Positions 35,903 to 48,234 of a stretch of DNA of 64,000 nucleotides are shown piece after piece. Each line of letters begins with the position of its first letter. Position 1 is the stretch's first letter. Position numbers and translations under genes: made by a program. The notes under the pieces are model-generated. The model was not told where the DNA came from. It did not search any database and saw only the letters and a list, made by a program, of their open reading frames with translations. The stretch comes from Mesorhizobium sp. B2-3-12 (GTDB taxonomy: Bacteria; Pseudomonadota; Alphaproteobacteria; Rhizobiales; Rhizobiaceae), in assembly GCF_006442205.1 (NCBI RefSeq), contig NZ_VFVR01000001.1, forward strand, positions 124,001 through 188,000, written 5' to 3'.

Positions 35903-36054
35903 GCTCACCACCACGGCCCATTGATAATCGCGGTTCGCATTGAATATCTTTAAGCCCAAAGCCGGCAAATCGGTTGCTTGTCGGTTCCCCTGCGTCAGGC
36001 GTAACCTGTGCGGTCAACGCGTGAGGGCGCGTGCTGCAAGAAGGGGATATTGCA

Positions 36055-37512
36055 ATGACGATACAAGGCGCATCGCCTGACCTGTATAATGAAGACCTCG
36101 CTCCGGCCAAGGTTCGAAACTGGGGACCGTTCTCGATCTTCAATGTCTGGACGTCGGACGTCCATAGCCTGTGGGGCTACTACCTCGCCGCCAGCCTGTT
36201 TCTGTTCTGCGGCGGCTTCGTCAACTTCATCATCGCCATCGGCATCGGTTCGCTGATCATCTACGCGCTGATGAACATGGTCGGCTACGCCGGTGTGAAG
36301 ACCGGTGTGCCCTACCCCGTGCTCGCCCGCGCTTCCTTCGGCATCTGGGGCGCCAACATTCCGGCACTGGTGCGCGCCATCGTCGCCTGCTTCTGGTACG
36401 GCGCGCAGACGGCCGCCGCCTCCGGCGCCATCGTCGCATTGCTCATCCGTTCGCAATGGTTCGCCGATTTCAACGCCAACACGCATTTCCTCGGCCATTC
36501 CGGCCTGGAGGTGATCTGCTTCGTGGTCATCTGGGCGCTGCAGTTGCTGATCATCCAGAAAGGCATGGAAACGGTGCGCCGCTTCCAGGATTGGGCCGGG
36601 CCTGCCGTCTGGGTGATGATGCTGCTCCTGGCCATTTATCTCTGCGTCAAGTCAGGAACCTTCGCCTTCACCAGCGACATTCCGATGGACGTGCTTCTGG
36701 AAAAGACCAAGGACGCCGGCGTGCCGGGAACGCCGGGTTCGTGGACGTCGCTGTTCGCTGTGGCCGCGATTTGGGTAACCTATTTCTCGGCGCTCTATCT
36801 CAACTTCTGCGACTTCGCCCGCTATGCCCCGGACCAGGCGGCGCTGCGCAAGGGCAATATCTGGGGCCTGCCGGTCAACCTGATCCTGTTCTCGCTTGTC
36901 GCCGGCGTCACCACCATCGCCGCCTATGACGTCTACCACGAGGTGCTTTTGCACCCCGACCAGATCTCGGCGAAATTCGACAGCTGGTTCCTGGCCGCGC
37001 TGGCCGCACTTACCTTCGCGGTGGCAACGCTTGGCATCAACGTCGTGGCCAATTTCGTCTCGCCGGCCTTCGACTTCTCCAACGTCTTCCCGCGCCAGAT
37101 CGACTTCAAGAAGGGCGGCTATATCGCCGCTGTCATCGCGCTCGTGCTCTATCCGTTCGCGCCGTGGGATGGCAGCGCCGCCTCTTTCGTCAACGTCATC
37201 GGCGCGACGATGGGGCCGATCTTCGGCGTGATGATGGTGGATTATTATCTGATCCGCAAAGGTGAGGTCGATGTCGAGGCGCTGTACCGCGAAGACGGTG
37301 AATTCCGCTTCCAGGGCGGCTGGCATGTCAACGCCTTCATCGCCGCCGGTATCGGCGCCATCTTCTCCTCGATCCTGCCGAACTTCACCAACTGGCTGCC
37401 GTCCTGGTGGGGCGTCTATGGCTGGTTCTTCGGCGTGGCGATCGCCGGTGTCATCTACTACGTGCTGCGCACGGCAGCCGTTAGTGCCGGCGCCAAGACG
37501 GCGAAGGCCTGA
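36055..37512 (+). CDS. NCS1-family nucleobase/hydantoin:cation symporter
   Basis: The 485-residue membrane protein has about 12 helices. NEDLAPAKVRNWGPFSIFNVWTSDVHSLWGYYLAASLF is the NCS1 N-terminal signature; YPVLARASFGIWGANIPALVRAIVACFWYGAQTA covers helices 3-4 with the substrate-contact W-Y-G-x-Q motif; GPIFGVMMVDYYLIRKGEVDVEALY is near the C terminus. Substrates in the family include uracil, allantoin, hydantoins and cytosine; sequence alone does not choose. AGAAGGGG precedes the ATG at 36055. Confidence 0.92.
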   Translation: MTIQGASPDLYNEDLAPAKVRNWGPFSIFNVWTSDVHSLWGYYLAASLFLFCGGFVNFIIAIGIGSLIIYALMNMVGYAGVKTGVPYPVLARASFGIWGANIPALVRAIVACFWYGAQTAAASGAIVALLIRSQWFADFNANTHFLGHSGLEVICFVVIWALQLLIIQKGMETVRRFQDWAGPAVWVMMLLLAIYLCVKSGTFAFTSDIPMDVLLEKTKDAGVPGTPGSWTSLFAVAAIWVTYFSALYLNFCDFARYAPDQAALRKGNIWGLPVNLILFSLVAGVTTIAAYDVYHEVLLHPDQISAKFDSWFLAALAALTFAVATLGINVVANFVSPAFDFSNVFPRQIDFKKGGYIAAVIALVLYPFAPWDGSAASFVNVIGATMGPIFGVMMVDYYLIRKGEVDVEALYREDGEFRFQGGWHVNAFIAAGIGAIFSSILPNFTNWLPSWWGVYGWFFGVAIAGVIYYVLRTAAVSAGAKTAKA

Positions 37513-37525
37513 CGGAGCAAATAGC

Positions 37526-37546
37526 GGGGCGGCCTTGAGCCGCCCC
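37526..37546. terminator. Bidirectional terminator hairpin between the NCS1 and DUF1697 genes
   Basis: GGGGCGGC and GCCGCCCC form an 8-bp all-GC stem around CTTGA, in the 35-base gap between convergent stops. T tracts on both sides are weak, so efficiency is uncertain. Confidence 0.55.
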
Positions 37547-37547
37547 C

Positions 37548-38087
37548 TTACGTCGCGACCATTTCGGCCAGTTTGCGTATCGTGTTCCAGTTGCGCGAGG
37601 TACCGACGCCCAGCCGTTTATGGTTGGCTGCCGCGAGCAGGCGCGAACTTGGCCGCTCTCGTGAAAAGGCGACCCAGATGTCGCCGCCGACCAAGTGCAC
37701 CTTTTCATCCTCGGCGGCACGGGTCCGAAGCTCCGATATCGCATCTTCGGCCACAGCCTTGCGCATGACGCGCACCGCCACCTGGTCGCCGGCATCGACC
37801 GATTCGGCCGGGAACGGATTGCTGGCTGCGAGTTTCAGCCAATCCCCGGCGCTACGGACAATGATGTCGACGTGGCGGCCGAAGGCGCGTTCGAAGGCGG
37901 ATTCCAGCCGCTTCTCAAGCGTGGCGATCGAAGTCTTTCCGCTCTCGAAGACCAGATTGCCGGTCGCCACCAAGGTGCGGACATTCTTCAGTCCGAGGCC
38001 TTCCGCCATCGCCTTGAGGTCCGACATGACAACCCGCCGCCCCTCTCCCAGGATAATGCTGTAGAGAAGCGCGACATAGGTTTGCAT
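37548..38087 (-). CDS. DUF1697 domain-containing protein
   Basis: The 179-residue protein matches DUF1697: MQTYVALLYSIILGEGRRVVMSDLKAMAEGLGLKNVRTLVATGNLVFES is the usual N terminus (family consensus Y-x-A-L-L-R-x-I-N-x-G...M-x-x-L-x-x-x...G-x-x-x-V-x-T-Y-x-x-S-G-N), and TSRNWNTIRKLAEMV is the typical C-terminal motif. It is cytosolic, of unknown function. It lies 8 bases downstream of the pyrG stop on the same strand, so it is likely read through from pyrG. Confidence 0.88.
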   Translation of the reverse strand: MQTYVALLYSIILGEGRRVVMSDLKAMAEGLGLKNVRTLVATGNLVFESGKTSIATLEKRLESAFERAFGRHVDIIVRSAGDWLKLAASNPFPAESVDAGDQVAVRVMRKAVAEDAISELRTRAAEDEKVHLVGGDIWVAFSRERPSSRLLAAANHKRLGVGTSRNWNTIRKLAEMVAT

Positions 38088-38095
38088 GGAAGCCG

Positions 38096-39736
<1,641 letters not shown>

Positions 39737-39826
39737 TTAACGCGGCCGGATTGATTCCGCCAGAGAAAAAACCGCCGCGAAGGCTTTTTCCCAAGAAGGC
39801 GTCGAGGGCAGGAACAAGGCAAAACA

Positions 39827-39851
39827 AAAGGGCCGGCTGAGCCGGCCCTTT
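39827..39851 (-). terminator. Rho-independent terminator of the L,D-transpeptidase gene
   Basis: On the minus strand an 11-bp stem (AAAGGGCCGGC/GCCGGCCCTTT, loop TCA) is followed by TTTTGTTTT, 20 bases after the stop codon at 39871. It separates this gene from pyrG. Confidence 0.85.
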
Positions 39852-39870
39852 CGGCATGATGATGAAAACG

Positions 39871-41001
39871 TCAGATGATGACGACTTTGGTGCCGACCCG
39901 GACGCGGCTGTAGAGATCCATGACGTGCTCGTTCATCATCCGGAAGCAGCCATTGGAGGCACTGGTGCCGATCGACTGCGGCGCGATGGTGCCGTGGATG
40001 CGCAGATGCGTGTCCTTCTTGCCGTCATAGAGGTAGATGGCGCGGGCGCCGAGCGGGTTCTGTCCGCCGCCGGCCATGCCGTCCTTGTACTGGCCGTAGT
40101 GCTTGGGCTCGCGCTTCTGCATGTCGAGCGTCGGGATCCAGCGCGGCCACTCCTGCTTGTCGCCGACCGCGACGGTGCCCTTGAACTGCAGGCCTTCGCG
40201 GCCGACGGCGATGGCGTAGCGGCGCGCGGTGGTCGACGATTCGACGAGATAGAGGCGGCGAGCGCTGGTGTCGATGACGATCGTGCCGGCATCATAGCCA
40301 GTGAATTCCACGTCCTGCGGTACGAATTCCGGCTTCACCTTGAACGGCTTCTTGGCGTTCCTCTGGGCAAGGGCGGAGTCGAGCGCGCGTGTCTCCGGCA
40401 GATAGCTGATCGACGATCCTGACGAGGCGCCGCCGAACAGGCCGGCGAAAATGCCGCCGCTGGGCTGCGTCTGGCCGCCGACGACCTCGCTGCGCAACTC
40501 GCCATTGTTGCCGGTCAAGGCGACGTTCATCGCCTCGGCGGGGATAGGCTCGGCCGATTGGATCGGCGCCACCGGCGTCACGGGCTCGATGATCTTGGTG
40601 GTCTTCTTGGCTGGCTTGGCCTCGGCCACTTCGGTTGCCGGAGCGCTCTTGCCTTTCTGGGCCAGGAAGGCCTGACGATCCGCGTCAGCCCTGGCCTTCG
40701 CGGCCTCACGCATCGCCATCTTCCTGGCTTCAAGTGCCTTGGCCTTTGCATCTTCCTTGTCGGCGGCGATCTTGGCCTCGATCTTCTTGATCTGAGCGAG
40801 ATCGTCCGGCGTTGGGCTTTTCTTCTTCTTGAGAAGCTTCAACTGCGCCGCATCGCTTTTGGCTGCGACGGGGATGGCGTCGGTTTTTTCAAGCGACACC
40901 GACTGTTGTGCGGCCATGTTTGCCGGCATGACGGCGAAGGCCGGGGAACTCAGGCCGATTGCGGCGCAAAGTCCCAGGAAAATGAAGCTGCGAAGCTGCA
41001 T
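39871..41001 (-). CDS. Periplasmic L,D-transpeptidase (ErfK/YbiS type) with long helical linker
   Basis: The 376-residue protein has a signal peptide (cleaved near AFA-VM), a Lys/Ala-rich helical region at about 50-115 likely to be coiled coil, a low-complexity Pro/Thr linker, and a C-terminal YkuD domain. Catalytic C352 lies in SNGCFRM with the upstream HLRIHG histidine. It attaches or cross-links murein through meso-DAP. Its own terminator follows, and pyrG lies downstream. Confidence 0.92.
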   Translation of the reverse strand: MQLRSFIFLGLCAAIGLSSPAFAVMPANMAAQQSVSLEKTDAIPVAAKSDAAQLKLLKKKKSPTPDDLAQIKKIEAKIAADKEDAKAKALEARKMAMREAAKARADADRQAFLAQKGKSAPATEVAEAKPAKKTTKIIEPVTPVAPIQSAEPIPAEAMNVALTGNNGELRSEVVGGQTQPSGGIFAGLFGGASSGSSISYLPETRALDSALAQRNAKKPFKVKPEFVPQDVEFTGYDAGTIVIDTSARRLYLVESSTTARRYAIAVGREGLQFKGTVAVGDKQEWPRWIPTLDMQKREPKHYGQYKDGMAGGGQNPLGARAIYLYDGKKDTHLRIHGTIAPQSIGTSASNGCFRMMNEHVMDLYSRVRVGTKVVII

Positions 41002-41212
41002 GGCGAAGATCCGATCGTTCAATGCTTGTTGCCCACGGCGTCGCCCGGCGTCCCCCAAGGACACCGAAAATGCCGCGTGCAATCTATAGTCGAATAAGCG
41101 CGGATCCCTCAAGCGCGGGGCCGCAACAGCCCCCGTCGAATCTTCGTGATCGCGCCGCATTTGCCGCGACTGTGTTCAAACGATCACATATCGCGGCTTG
41201 TAGAATTGGAGG

Positions 41213-41704
41213 TTACTGGTTCGGGACCTGCGGCGTCGCTGGCGCTGTGGTCGCCGGCGCGGCGTTGGTAGCGCCGTTGGTGGCAGGTGCCGTCGAGCCG
41301 GCGGCGGGTGCCGTGGCCGGAGCGTTTGCCGGGGGCGTCGCGCCGGCATCGTTGCCGGACGGCGGCGTCGGCGTGGCGTTGCCGGCGGGTGCCGGGGTGG
41401 TCGTACCCGGCAATTGGTTGAGCACGCCCTTGCCGGCATTGTCCGAAGTCGCCGGAACCCGGTCGAGAATGTCGATCGGCTTTTCGCCGTAGCGGGCGAT
41501 GATCGACAGGGTAAGCGACGTGACGAAGAACGCCGCCGCCAGGATCGCCGTCGCCCGGGTCAATGCGTTGGCGGCACCGCGCGCCGTCATGAAGCCAGAT
41601 CCGCCACCAATGCCAAGGCCGCCGCCTTCGGAGCGCTGCAGCAGCACCACGCCGACAAGGGCGAGCACGACCATGAGATGGATGACGATCAATACGGTTT
41701 GCAT
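41213..41704 (-). CDS. secG: Preprotein translocase subunit SecG with long low-complexity tail
   Basis: The 163-residue protein begins with the SecG core: MQTVLIVIHLMVVLALVGVVLLQRSEGGGLGIGGGSGF (helix 1 plus the QRSEGGGLG signature), then RGAANALTRATAILAAAFFVTSLTLSII (helix 2). After residue 80 it carries an unusual tail rich in Pro, Ala, Thr and Asn, giving about twice the length of enteric SecG. It assists SecYEG export. It lies downstream of tpiA on the same strand. Confidence 0.95.
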   Translation of the reverse strand: MQTVLIVIHLMVVLALVGVVLLQRSEGGGLGIGGGSGFMTARGAANALTRATAILAAAFFVTSLTLSIIARYGEKPIDILDRVPATSDNAGKGVLNQLPGTTTPAPAGNATPTPPSGNDAGATPPANAPATAPAAGSTAPATNGATNAAPATTAPATPQVPNQ

Positions 41705-41871
41705 AGTTTATCCTGGCAAGGCCTTGCCCGGCCGCGGACACGACCGGTGAATTGGAGGCGGCTCAATACAATGCTTTCACGGCATTTCCAAGCCCGTGGC
41801 CGGAATATGGGAAGCAACGCACCCTTTGCAACGAATTTGGATGGGACAAGCCCCGCCCGTCCCAGTGAATC

Positions 41872-42642
41872 TCACCCCGCAATGCTGCGATAGGCTTCCG
41901 CGATACCGAGGAAATCGGCCGCTTTCAGGCTGGCGCCGCCGACAAGCGCGCCATCGACATTCCTGACACCCAGCAGTTCCACGGCGTTGGACGGCTTGAC
42001 CGAACCGCCATACAGGATGCGCATCCTGGCCGCGACGCCACCGAGCCTTTCCGACAGCTTTTCGCGGATATGCGCATGCGCCTCGGACACATCGGCAGCG
42101 GTTGGCGTCAGCCCGGTTCCGATCGCCCACACCGGCTCATAGGCAATGACGGTGTTGGATGGCGTGGCGCTTGGCGGCACCGAACCGGCAACCTGGCGCG
42201 ACAGCACGTCGAGCGTGGCGCCGGCCTCACGTTGTTGCTGCGTCTCGCCGATGCAGACAATCGCCACGAGCCCGGCGCGCCAGGCAGCGGTGGCCTTGGC
42301 CTGGACCGTCGCATCGTCCTCGCCGCGTTGTTCGCGGCATTCGGAGTGACCGACGATGACATGGCTCGCGCCCGCGTCCTTCAACATCTCCGCGGAGATG
42401 CAGCCGGTATAGGCGCCGCTCTCCTTTGTGTGGCAGTCCTCACCGCCGGCATGGACGGGGGTGCGCGACAGAATCTCCGCCGCATGGGAAAGCAAGGTCG
42501 CGGGAACGCAGACCAGCGCCTCTGTTTCGGCGTCGAGTCCGCTCATGAAGCCGTTGCCGATCATCCTGAGTTCGTTGAGCGAGGCGCTGGTGCCGTTCAT
42601 TTTCCAGTTGCCGGCGACAAGCGGACGAATTCCAGGGGTCAT
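41872..42642 (-). CDS. tpiA: Triose-phosphate isomerase
   Basis: The 256-residue TIM barrel interconverts dihydroxyacetone phosphate and glyceraldehyde 3-phosphate. VAGNWKMNG carries the catalytic lysine, [10 protein letters not shown] the catalytic histidine, and [12 protein letters not shown] the catalytic glutamate; YGGSVKPSN binds phosphate. The ATG at 42642 gives the family length. It is divergent from the ppiD-like gene across a 143-bp gap. Confidence 0.96.
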   Translation of the reverse strand: MTPGIRPLVAGNWKMNGTSASLNELRMIGNGFMSGLDAETEALVCVPATLLSHAAEILSRTPVHAGGEDCHTKESGAYTGCISAEMLKDAGASHVIVGHSECREQRGEDDATVQAKATAAWRAGLVAIVCIGETQQQREAGATLDVLSRQVAGSVPPSATPSNTVIAYEPVWAIGTGLTPTAADVSEAHAHIREKLSERLGGVAARMRILYGGSVKPSNAVELLGVRNVDGALVGGASLKAADFLGIAEAYRSIAG

Positions 42643-42785
42643 TGGGCGGTCTCTCCAGGCGACATTAAGCAGCGCCCTCACTACCAAAATCAGGCCACAA
42701 AGCAATCGACAGTGGGCCGGAAGGGCGCTATTGCGCTTGTTTCAGACTCGGCGCATGCGAAAATGCGCATAAATCGGAATTGTCC

Positions 42786-44678
42786 ATGCTTGGTATATTG
42801 AGAAACGCGGCGGGCACTTGGGTCGCGAAGACATTGCTTTCGCTGCTGGTGGTCAGTTTCGCCGCCTGGGGTATCTCCGGACGCCTGATGGGCGGATTTG
42901 CCGGCCATGATTCAGTGATAACGGCCGGCGGCACCAAGGTGTCGATCAACGAATACCGCCTCGCCTACGACCGGCAGCTCGCCGTCATGTCGCAGCAATT
43001 CGGTCAGCGCCTTACCCATGAACAGGCCAAGGCGCTCGGCATCGACAACACGGTTCTGGCGCAACTCGTCTCGGGCGCGGTTCTCGACGAACAGGCACGC
43101 AAGCTCGGGCTCGGCTTCTCCAAGGACAAACTGGCCGAACTGACGCGCGAGGAACCCGCTTTTCGGGGTCCAGACGGCCAATTCGACCGCAGGGTTTTCG
43201 AGGGGCGGCTTCGTGACCTGGGCATGCGGCCGGAAGACTATTTGAAGAACAAGGCTCAGGTCGCGGTACGCCAGCAGATCGTTGAGGCGGTCTCTGACGG
43301 GCTCAAGGCGCCGGATACGTTCTTCAAGGCGGTCGCTCTCTACCGCGGCGAAGACCGGACGGTTGACTATGTGACCTTGCCCAAGACGCTGGTCGAGCCG
43401 ATCGAGGCGCCGAGCGACAGCGTGCTTCAGGCCTATTTCGAAGCCAACAAGAAAACCTACGCCGCACCCGAATACCGCAAATTCTCCTATGTCCGCCTCG
43501 AGCCCGTGGACATCATGGATACGACCGCCGTCACCGACAGCCAAGTCAGCGACGACTACAACAAGAACAAGGCGCGCTACACCACGCCCGAAATGCGTAC
43601 CATCGAGCAGCTTGTGTTCAAGACGCCGGATGCCGCCAAGGCAGCGTTCGATTCGCTCAAGGCGGGCGCCACTTTCGAAAAGCTGGTGACCGCCGAAGGC
43701 AAGACCCCGGCCGACACGCTGCTTGGCACGCTTGCCAAGGACAAGATCGCCGACAAGGCGGTTGCCGATGCCGCCTTTGCGCTCGCCGCCAATGAAGTCA
43801 GCCCGGTCGTCCAAGGCGCCTTCGGTCCAGTGCTGCTGCGTGTGACCGAGATCAAACCCGAGGTGGTGAAGCCGCTGGCGGAAGTGTCCGATCAGATCCG
43901 CAAGGACCTGGCTTTGGGTGAGGCAAGCCGCATCCTGTTGGATGTGCACGACAATTATGAGGACACCCGTGCATCGGGCAGTTCGCTGGCCGACACGGCC
44001 GCCAAATTGAAGCTCAAGGACGTCACCATCGACGCCATCGACCGCAGTGGCCTCAGGCCCGATGGCTCCATCGTCAAGGACCTGCCGGAATCGCCGGCGC
44101 TGATCAAGGCCGTCTTCGATGCCGAACCCAACACTGAAAACGAAGCGCTGACCACGGCGGACAACGGCTTCGTCTTCTACGAGGTCGGTTCGATCACGCC
44201 GGCGCGCGACCGCACTCTCGACGAGGTGCGCCAGAAGGTCGTCGCCGACTGGACAGCGGCCGAGACCACCAAGCGGCTTGCCGCCAAGGCGGACGAATTC
44301 GAGAAGCGGCTCAAGGCCGGCGCCACGCTCGACGTCATCGCCGGTGAACTCAAGCTGGAAAAGCAGACCAAGCGCGGCTTGAAGCGCGAAGCCGATGATG
44401 CCGACTTCGGCAAGGAGGGCGCCGCCGTGATGTTCGGCGTCGGCGAAGGCGGCACCGGCTTGATCCCCTCGCCCACCGGCGACGGCCAGATCCTGTTCAA
44501 GGTGGCCGAAGTGTTCGAACCGGCTGGCGCCGATGCCAGCTCGGTGCCGGACGACGCACAGAAATCCTTCACCGCCGGCATGTCCGACGACCTGCTCGAC
44601 CAATTGGTGGCGCAGTTGCAGACGCAGTACGACGTCCGCATCGACCAGGCCGCCGTTGCCCAAGCCTCGACAAGATGA
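42786..44678 (+). CDS. PpiD-like periplasmic peptidyl-prolyl isomerase/chaperone
   Basis: The 630-residue protein has one N-terminal membrane anchor (about 14-36), a SurA-like N-terminal chaperone domain ([36 protein letters not shown] is the PpiD hallmark), a parvulin-like domain near 265-360 ([34 protein letters not shown]) and a long C-terminal domain. The parvulin region is divergent and may be inactive, as in E. coli PpiD. It assists folding of exported proteins at the membrane. Its stop overlaps the trpD start (ATGA). Confidence 0.93.
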   Translation: MLGILRNAAGTWVAKTLLSLLVVSFAAWGISGRLMGGFAGHDSVITAGGTKVSINEYRLAYDRQLAVMSQQFGQRLTHEQAKALGIDNTVLAQLVSGAVLDEQARKLGLGFSKDKLAELTREEPAFRGPDGQFDRRVFEGRLRDLGMRPEDYLKNKAQVAVRQQIVEAVSDGLKAPDTFFKAVALYRGEDRTVDYVTLPKTLVEPIEAPSDSVLQAYFEANKKTYAAPEYRKFSYVRLEPVDIMDTTAVTDSQVSDDYNKNKARYTTPEMRTIEQLVFKTPDAAKAAFDSLKAGATFEKLVTAEGKTPADTLLGTLAKDKIADKAVADAAFALAANEVSPVVQGAFGPVLLRVTEIKPEVVKPLAEVSDQIRKDLALGEASRILLDVHDNYEDTRASGSSLADTAAKLKLKDVTIDAIDRSGLRPDGSIVKDLPESPALIKAVFDAEPNTENEALTTADNGFVFYEVGSITPARDRTLDEVRQKVVADWTAAETTKRLAAKADEFEKRLKAGATLDVIAGELKLEKQTKRGLKREADDADFGKEGAAVMFGVGEGGTGLIPSPTGDGQILFKVAEVFEPAGADASSVPDDAQKSFTAGMSDDLLDQLVAQLQTQYDVRIDQAAVAQASTR

Positions 44679-45685
44679 GCGCGCTGAAAACCCATATCGC
44701 CAAGGTCGCGACCGGCACCGCCCTTTCCTTCGAGGAAGCGCGCGAGGCTTTCGACATCATCATGTCGGGCGACGCGACCCCGGGGCAGATCGGCGGCTTC
44801 CTGATGGCATTGCGCGTGCGCGGCGAGACGGTGGGCGAGATTTCGGGCGCTGTCGCCACCATGCGCGCCAAGATGCTGCGCGTCGACGCGCCAGATGGCG
44901 CGATCGATATTGTCGGCACCGGTGGTGACAATTCGCACTCGGTCAACATTTCGACGGCTTCCGCCTTCGTCATTGCCGGCAGCGGCGTGCCGGTCGCCAA
45001 GCACGGCAATCGCGGCCTGTCCTCGTTGACCGGCGCGGCCGACGTGCTGATTGCGCTGGGCGTCAAGATCGACATCGCGCCGGAGACGATTGGCAAGTGC
45101 ATCCATGAAGCCGGCGTCGGCTTCATGTTCGCGCCGGCGCATCATCCGGCCATGAAGCATGTCGGCCCGACCCGCGTCGAGCTTGGCACCCGGACCATTT
45201 TCAACCTGCTCGGGCCCCTCTCCAATCCGGCCGGCGTGAAACGGCAGATGGTCGGCGTGTTCATGCCGGAATGGATCATGCCGGTTGCCGAGACGCTGCA
45301 GGCGCTGGGCACCGAGCACGCCTGGGTCGCCCATGGCGATGGCTATGACGAGATCACCACCACCGGCGAGACGCAGGTCGCCGAGTTGGTCGGCGGCGAA
45401 ATCCGCAGCTTCACGCTAACCCCGGAAGAGGTTGGGCTGAAGCGCCATACAAAGGACGAGCTGCGCGGCGGCGACGCCGCCTACAACGCCAAGGCCTTGC
45501 GCGACATGCTGGGCGGTGCCGCTGGCGCCTATCGCGACACTGTGCTGATGAATGCCGGCGCCGGCCTGGTGATCGCAGGCAAGGCGACGACGCTGGGCGA
45601 CGGCATCGCCATTGCCGCGCAGGCGATCGACAGCGGCCGGGCGCTGCGGGTGCTCGACCGGCTGGTCGAAATTTCGAACGGGTGA
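44675..45685 (+). CDS. trpD: Anthranilate phosphoribosyltransferase
   Basis: The 336-residue enzyme joins anthranilate to PRPP in tryptophan synthesis. The PRPP loop [17 protein letters not shown] (78-94), [17 protein letters not shown] and [10 protein letters not shown] are all conserved. The start overlaps the ppiD-like stop, and trpC follows after 3 bases. trpE/G are not in the window. It uses anthranilate, which is also the product of the kynurenine island 4 kb further on. Confidence 0.97.
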   Translation: MSALKTHIAKVATGTALSFEEAREAFDIIMSGDATPGQIGGFLMALRVRGETVGEISGAVATMRAKMLRVDAPDGAIDIVGTGGDNSHSVNISTASAFVIAGSGVPVAKHGNRGLSSLTGAADVLIALGVKIDIAPETIGKCIHEAGVGFMFAPAHHPAMKHVGPTRVELGTRTIFNLLGPLSNPAGVKRQMVGVFMPEWIMPVAETLQALGTEHAWVAHGDGYDEITTTGETQVAELVGGEIRSFTLTPEEVGLKRHTKDELRGGDAAYNAKALRDMLGGAAGAYRDTVLMNAGAGLVIAGKATTLGDGIAIAAQAIDSGRALRVLDRLVEISNG

Positions 45686-45688
45686 ACC

Positions 45689-46501
45689 GTGTCTGACATT
45701 CTGCGCAAGATCGAAGCCTACAAGCGCGACGAGATCGCCGCCGCCAAGGCACGCCTGCCGCTGGCCGAGATCAAGGCGCTCGCGAAAGAAGCCGACGCAC
45801 CACGCGGCTTTCTCGCGGCGCTTGAAGCGAAGCGCAATTCAGGCGATTTCGCCCTGATCGCCGAGATCAAGAAGGCAAGCCCCTCCAAAGGGTTGATCCG
45901 TGCCGATTTCGATCCGCCGGCACTGGCGAAAGCGTATGAAAAAGGCGGCGCCGCTTGCCTTTCCGTGCTGACGGACGCGCCATCCTTTCAGGGCGCGCCC
46001 GAATTCCTCACCAGGGCACGGGCAGCCGTCACCCTGCCCGCATTGCGCAAGGACTTCCTGTTCGATCCCTACCAGGTCCATGAAGCCCGCGCCTGGGCCG
46101 CCGACGCCATCCTGATCATCATGGCCAGCGTCGACGACGCCCTGGCGAGCGAGCTTGAAGCGACGGCGTTCGAACTCGGCATGGATGCGCTGATCGAGGT
46201 GCATGACGAGGCCGAGACGGAGCGCGCGCTGAAACTGTCGTCGCGGCTGATCGGCATCAACAACCGCAATCTGAGAACGTTCGAGACCAGCCTCCAGACC
46301 TCCGAACGGCTGGCGGCGATGGTACCCTCCGATCGCCTGCTGGTCAGCGAGAGCGGCATCTTCACCCATGACGATTGTCTCAGGATGCAAAAGAGCGGCA
46401 TCGGCACCTTCCTCGTCGGCGAAAGCCTGATGCGGCAACAGGACGTCGCCGCCGCGACGCGCTTGCTCCTGACGGGCAAGGCAGCAGCCGAGGCGATCTG
46501 A
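45689..46501 (+). CDS. trpC: Indole-3-glycerol-phosphate synthase
   Basis: The 270-residue TIM barrel begins with [20 protein letters not shown] carries the catalytic lysine and phosphate site, [30 protein letters not shown] text follows, and [13 protein letters not shown] plus LVSESGI complete the signature. It is monofunctional (not fused to TrpF). It lies 3 bases after trpD and 2 bases before moaC. Confidence 0.97.
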   Translation: MSDILRKIEAYKRDEIAAAKARLPLAEIKALAKEADAPRGFLAALEAKRNSGDFALIAEIKKASPSKGLIRADFDPPALAKAYEKGGAACLSVLTDAPSFQGAPEFLTRARAAVTLPALRKDFLFDPYQVHEARAWAADAILIIMASVDDALASELEATAFELGMDALIEVHDEAETERALKLSSRLIGINNRNLRTFETSLQTSERLAAMVPSDRLLVSESGIFTHDDCLRMQKSGIGTFLVGESLMRQQDVAAATRLLLTGKAAAEAI

Positions 46502-46503
46502 TC

Positions 46504-46986
46504 GTGGCGGCCACCCTCACGCACCTTGGCGCACAGGGCGAAGCCAACATGGTCGATGTCGGCGACAAGGAAGAGACGACGCGCACCGCGATCGCGGAGG
46601 GCTTTGTCTCCATGCAACCAGAAACATTGAAGACCATCCTCGCCGGCAATGCCAAGAAAGGCGATGTGCTCGGCACGGCGCGTATCGCCGGCATCATGGC
46701 CGCGAAAAAGACGCACGAGTTGATCCCGCTCTGCCACCCCCTGTTGCTGACCAAGGTTTCCGTCGACATCGAGCCAGACCATGCACTGCCGGGCCTGAAG
46801 GTCACGGCACTGGCGCGTGTCACCGGCAAGACCGGCGTCGAGATGGAAGCTTTGACCGCCGCGTCCGTGGCCTGCCTGACCATCTACGACATGGCCAAGG
46901 CAGTCGACCGCGCCATGGTCATTTCCGGCATCCGGCTGGTGGAAAAGACCGGCGGCAAATCAGGCGACTACAAGGCAGACGCCTGA
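46504..46986 (+). CDS. moaC: Cyclic pyranopterin monophosphate synthase MoaC
   Basis: The 160-residue enzyme converts the MoaA product to cyclic pyranopterin monophosphate. Motifs: [45 protein letters not shown] with the active-site His/Cys, and [23 protein letters not shown]. The start is GTG at 46504, 2 bases after the trpC stop. Its stop shares one base with the moeA start. Confidence 0.96.
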   Translation: MAATLTHLGAQGEANMVDVGDKEETTRTAIAEGFVSMQPETLKTILAGNAKKGDVLGTARIAGIMAAKKTHELIPLCHPLLLTKVSVDIEPDHALPGLKVTALARVTGKTGVEMEALTAASVACLTIYDMAKAVDRAMVISGIRLVEKTGGKSGDYKADA

Positions 46987-48191
46987 TGGCGCTGGTTCCG
47001 GTCGCCGAGGCGCTTGAACGCCTGCTGGATGGCGCCGCACCGCTGGCCGGCGAAAGCGTCCCTCTCATCGAGGCGGTCGATCGTGTACTGGCCGAACCGG
47101 TCGTGGCGCTTCGCACCCAGCCCCCCTTCAACGCATCGGCCATGGACGGCTATGCGATCCGCGCGGTTGATGTTGCCTCGGTGCCATCGAAACTCTCGGT
47201 GATCGGCATGGCGCCGGCCGGGCGCGGCTTTGACGGCACCGTCGGCGAGCGACAGGCAGTACGCATCTTCACCGGCGCGCCGCTGCCCGATGGCGCCGAC
47301 ACCATCGTCATCCAGGAAAACGTCCGCGATCTCGGCGGCGGCCAAATCGAAGTGACCGAACCGACGGCTGAATGGCGCAACATTCGCCGCATCGGCCTCG
47401 ATTTTTCCAAAGGTGACGTCCTGCTGGAAAAAGGCCGTGTCCTCGACCCGGCAGCGCTGTCGCTCGCCGCATCTGCTAACCACCCAGCAGTTACTGTGGT
47501 CAGGCGGCCGCTGGTCGCCATCATCGCCACTGGCGACGAGTTGTTGCCGCCCGGCAGTGAACTCGGGCCAGACCAGATCATTTCGTCCAATGCTTACGGC
47601 GTCGCCGCTGCCGCGCAATCGGTCGGCGCCCGCGCTCTCGATCTCGGCATCGCTGCCGACCGCAAGGAGGCTATCGCCGCGCTGGTGCAAAAAGCGGTCG
47701 CGGTCGGTGCGGATGTCATCGTCACCCTTGGCGGCGCCTCGGTCGGCGACCACGATCTGATCCATGATGTGCTGACCGGCGAAGGCATGACGCTCGGCTT
47801 CTGGAAGATCGCCATGCGTCCCGGCAAGCCCCTGATGTTCGGCCGCCTCGGCGACATCAGGTGCATCGGCCTGCCCGGCAACCCCGTGGCAAGCCTGGTC
47901 TGCTCGCAATTGTTCCTGAAGCCGCTTCTGGCGAGGCTTGGTGGCCGCGAGCATCGTCAGGACATCCGCCCGGCAAGGCTGGGGAGCGCGATGCCGGCCA
48001 ATGACCTGCGCCAGGATTATGTACGGGCGGTGGTTCGGCAAGACGACGGCGAACTGGTGGCGACGCCGTTCGGCATCCAGGATTCTTCCATGCTGAGGAT
48101 GCTTGCAGACGCCAACGGATTGATCGTACGCGCGCCTTTTGCGCCTGCGTCTGTCGCCGGCGATACTTGCAGCGTTCTGATGTTGCGCTGA
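46986..48191 (+). CDS. moeA: Molybdopterin molybdotransferase MoeA
   Basis: The 401-residue protein inserts molybdate into adenylated molybdopterin. PFNASAMDGYAI near the N terminus, the domain III motif VIVTLGGASVGDHDLIHDVL, and PGKPLMFGRLGDIRCIGLPGNPVASLV are diagnostic. It completes the ppiD-trpDC-moaC-moeA operon. In related genomes lexA normally follows here; in this window an 8.6-kb catabolic island intervenes. Confidence 0.96.
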   Translation: MALVPVAEALERLLDGAAPLAGESVPLIEAVDRVLAEPVVALRTQPPFNASAMDGYAIRAVDVASVPSKLSVIGMAPAGRGFDGTVGERQAVRIFTGAPLPDGADTIVIQENVRDLGGGQIEVTEPTAEWRNIRRIGLDFSKGDVLLEKGRVLDPAALSLAASANHPAVTVVRRPLVAIIATGDELLPPGSELGPDQIISSNAYGVAAAAQSVGARALDLGIAADRKEAIAALVQKAVAVGADVIVTLGGASVGDHDLIHDVLTGEGMTLGFWKIAMRPGKPLMFGRLGDIRCIGLPGNPVASLVCSQLFLKPLLARLGGREHRQDIRPARLGSAMPANDLRQDYVRAVVRQDDGELVATPFGIQDSSMLRMLADANGLIVRAPFAPASVAGDTCSVLMLR

Positions 48192-48234
48192 AGAATTGCT
48201 CCGTAAATAGCTGACATCGGGACAAAATTATCGA

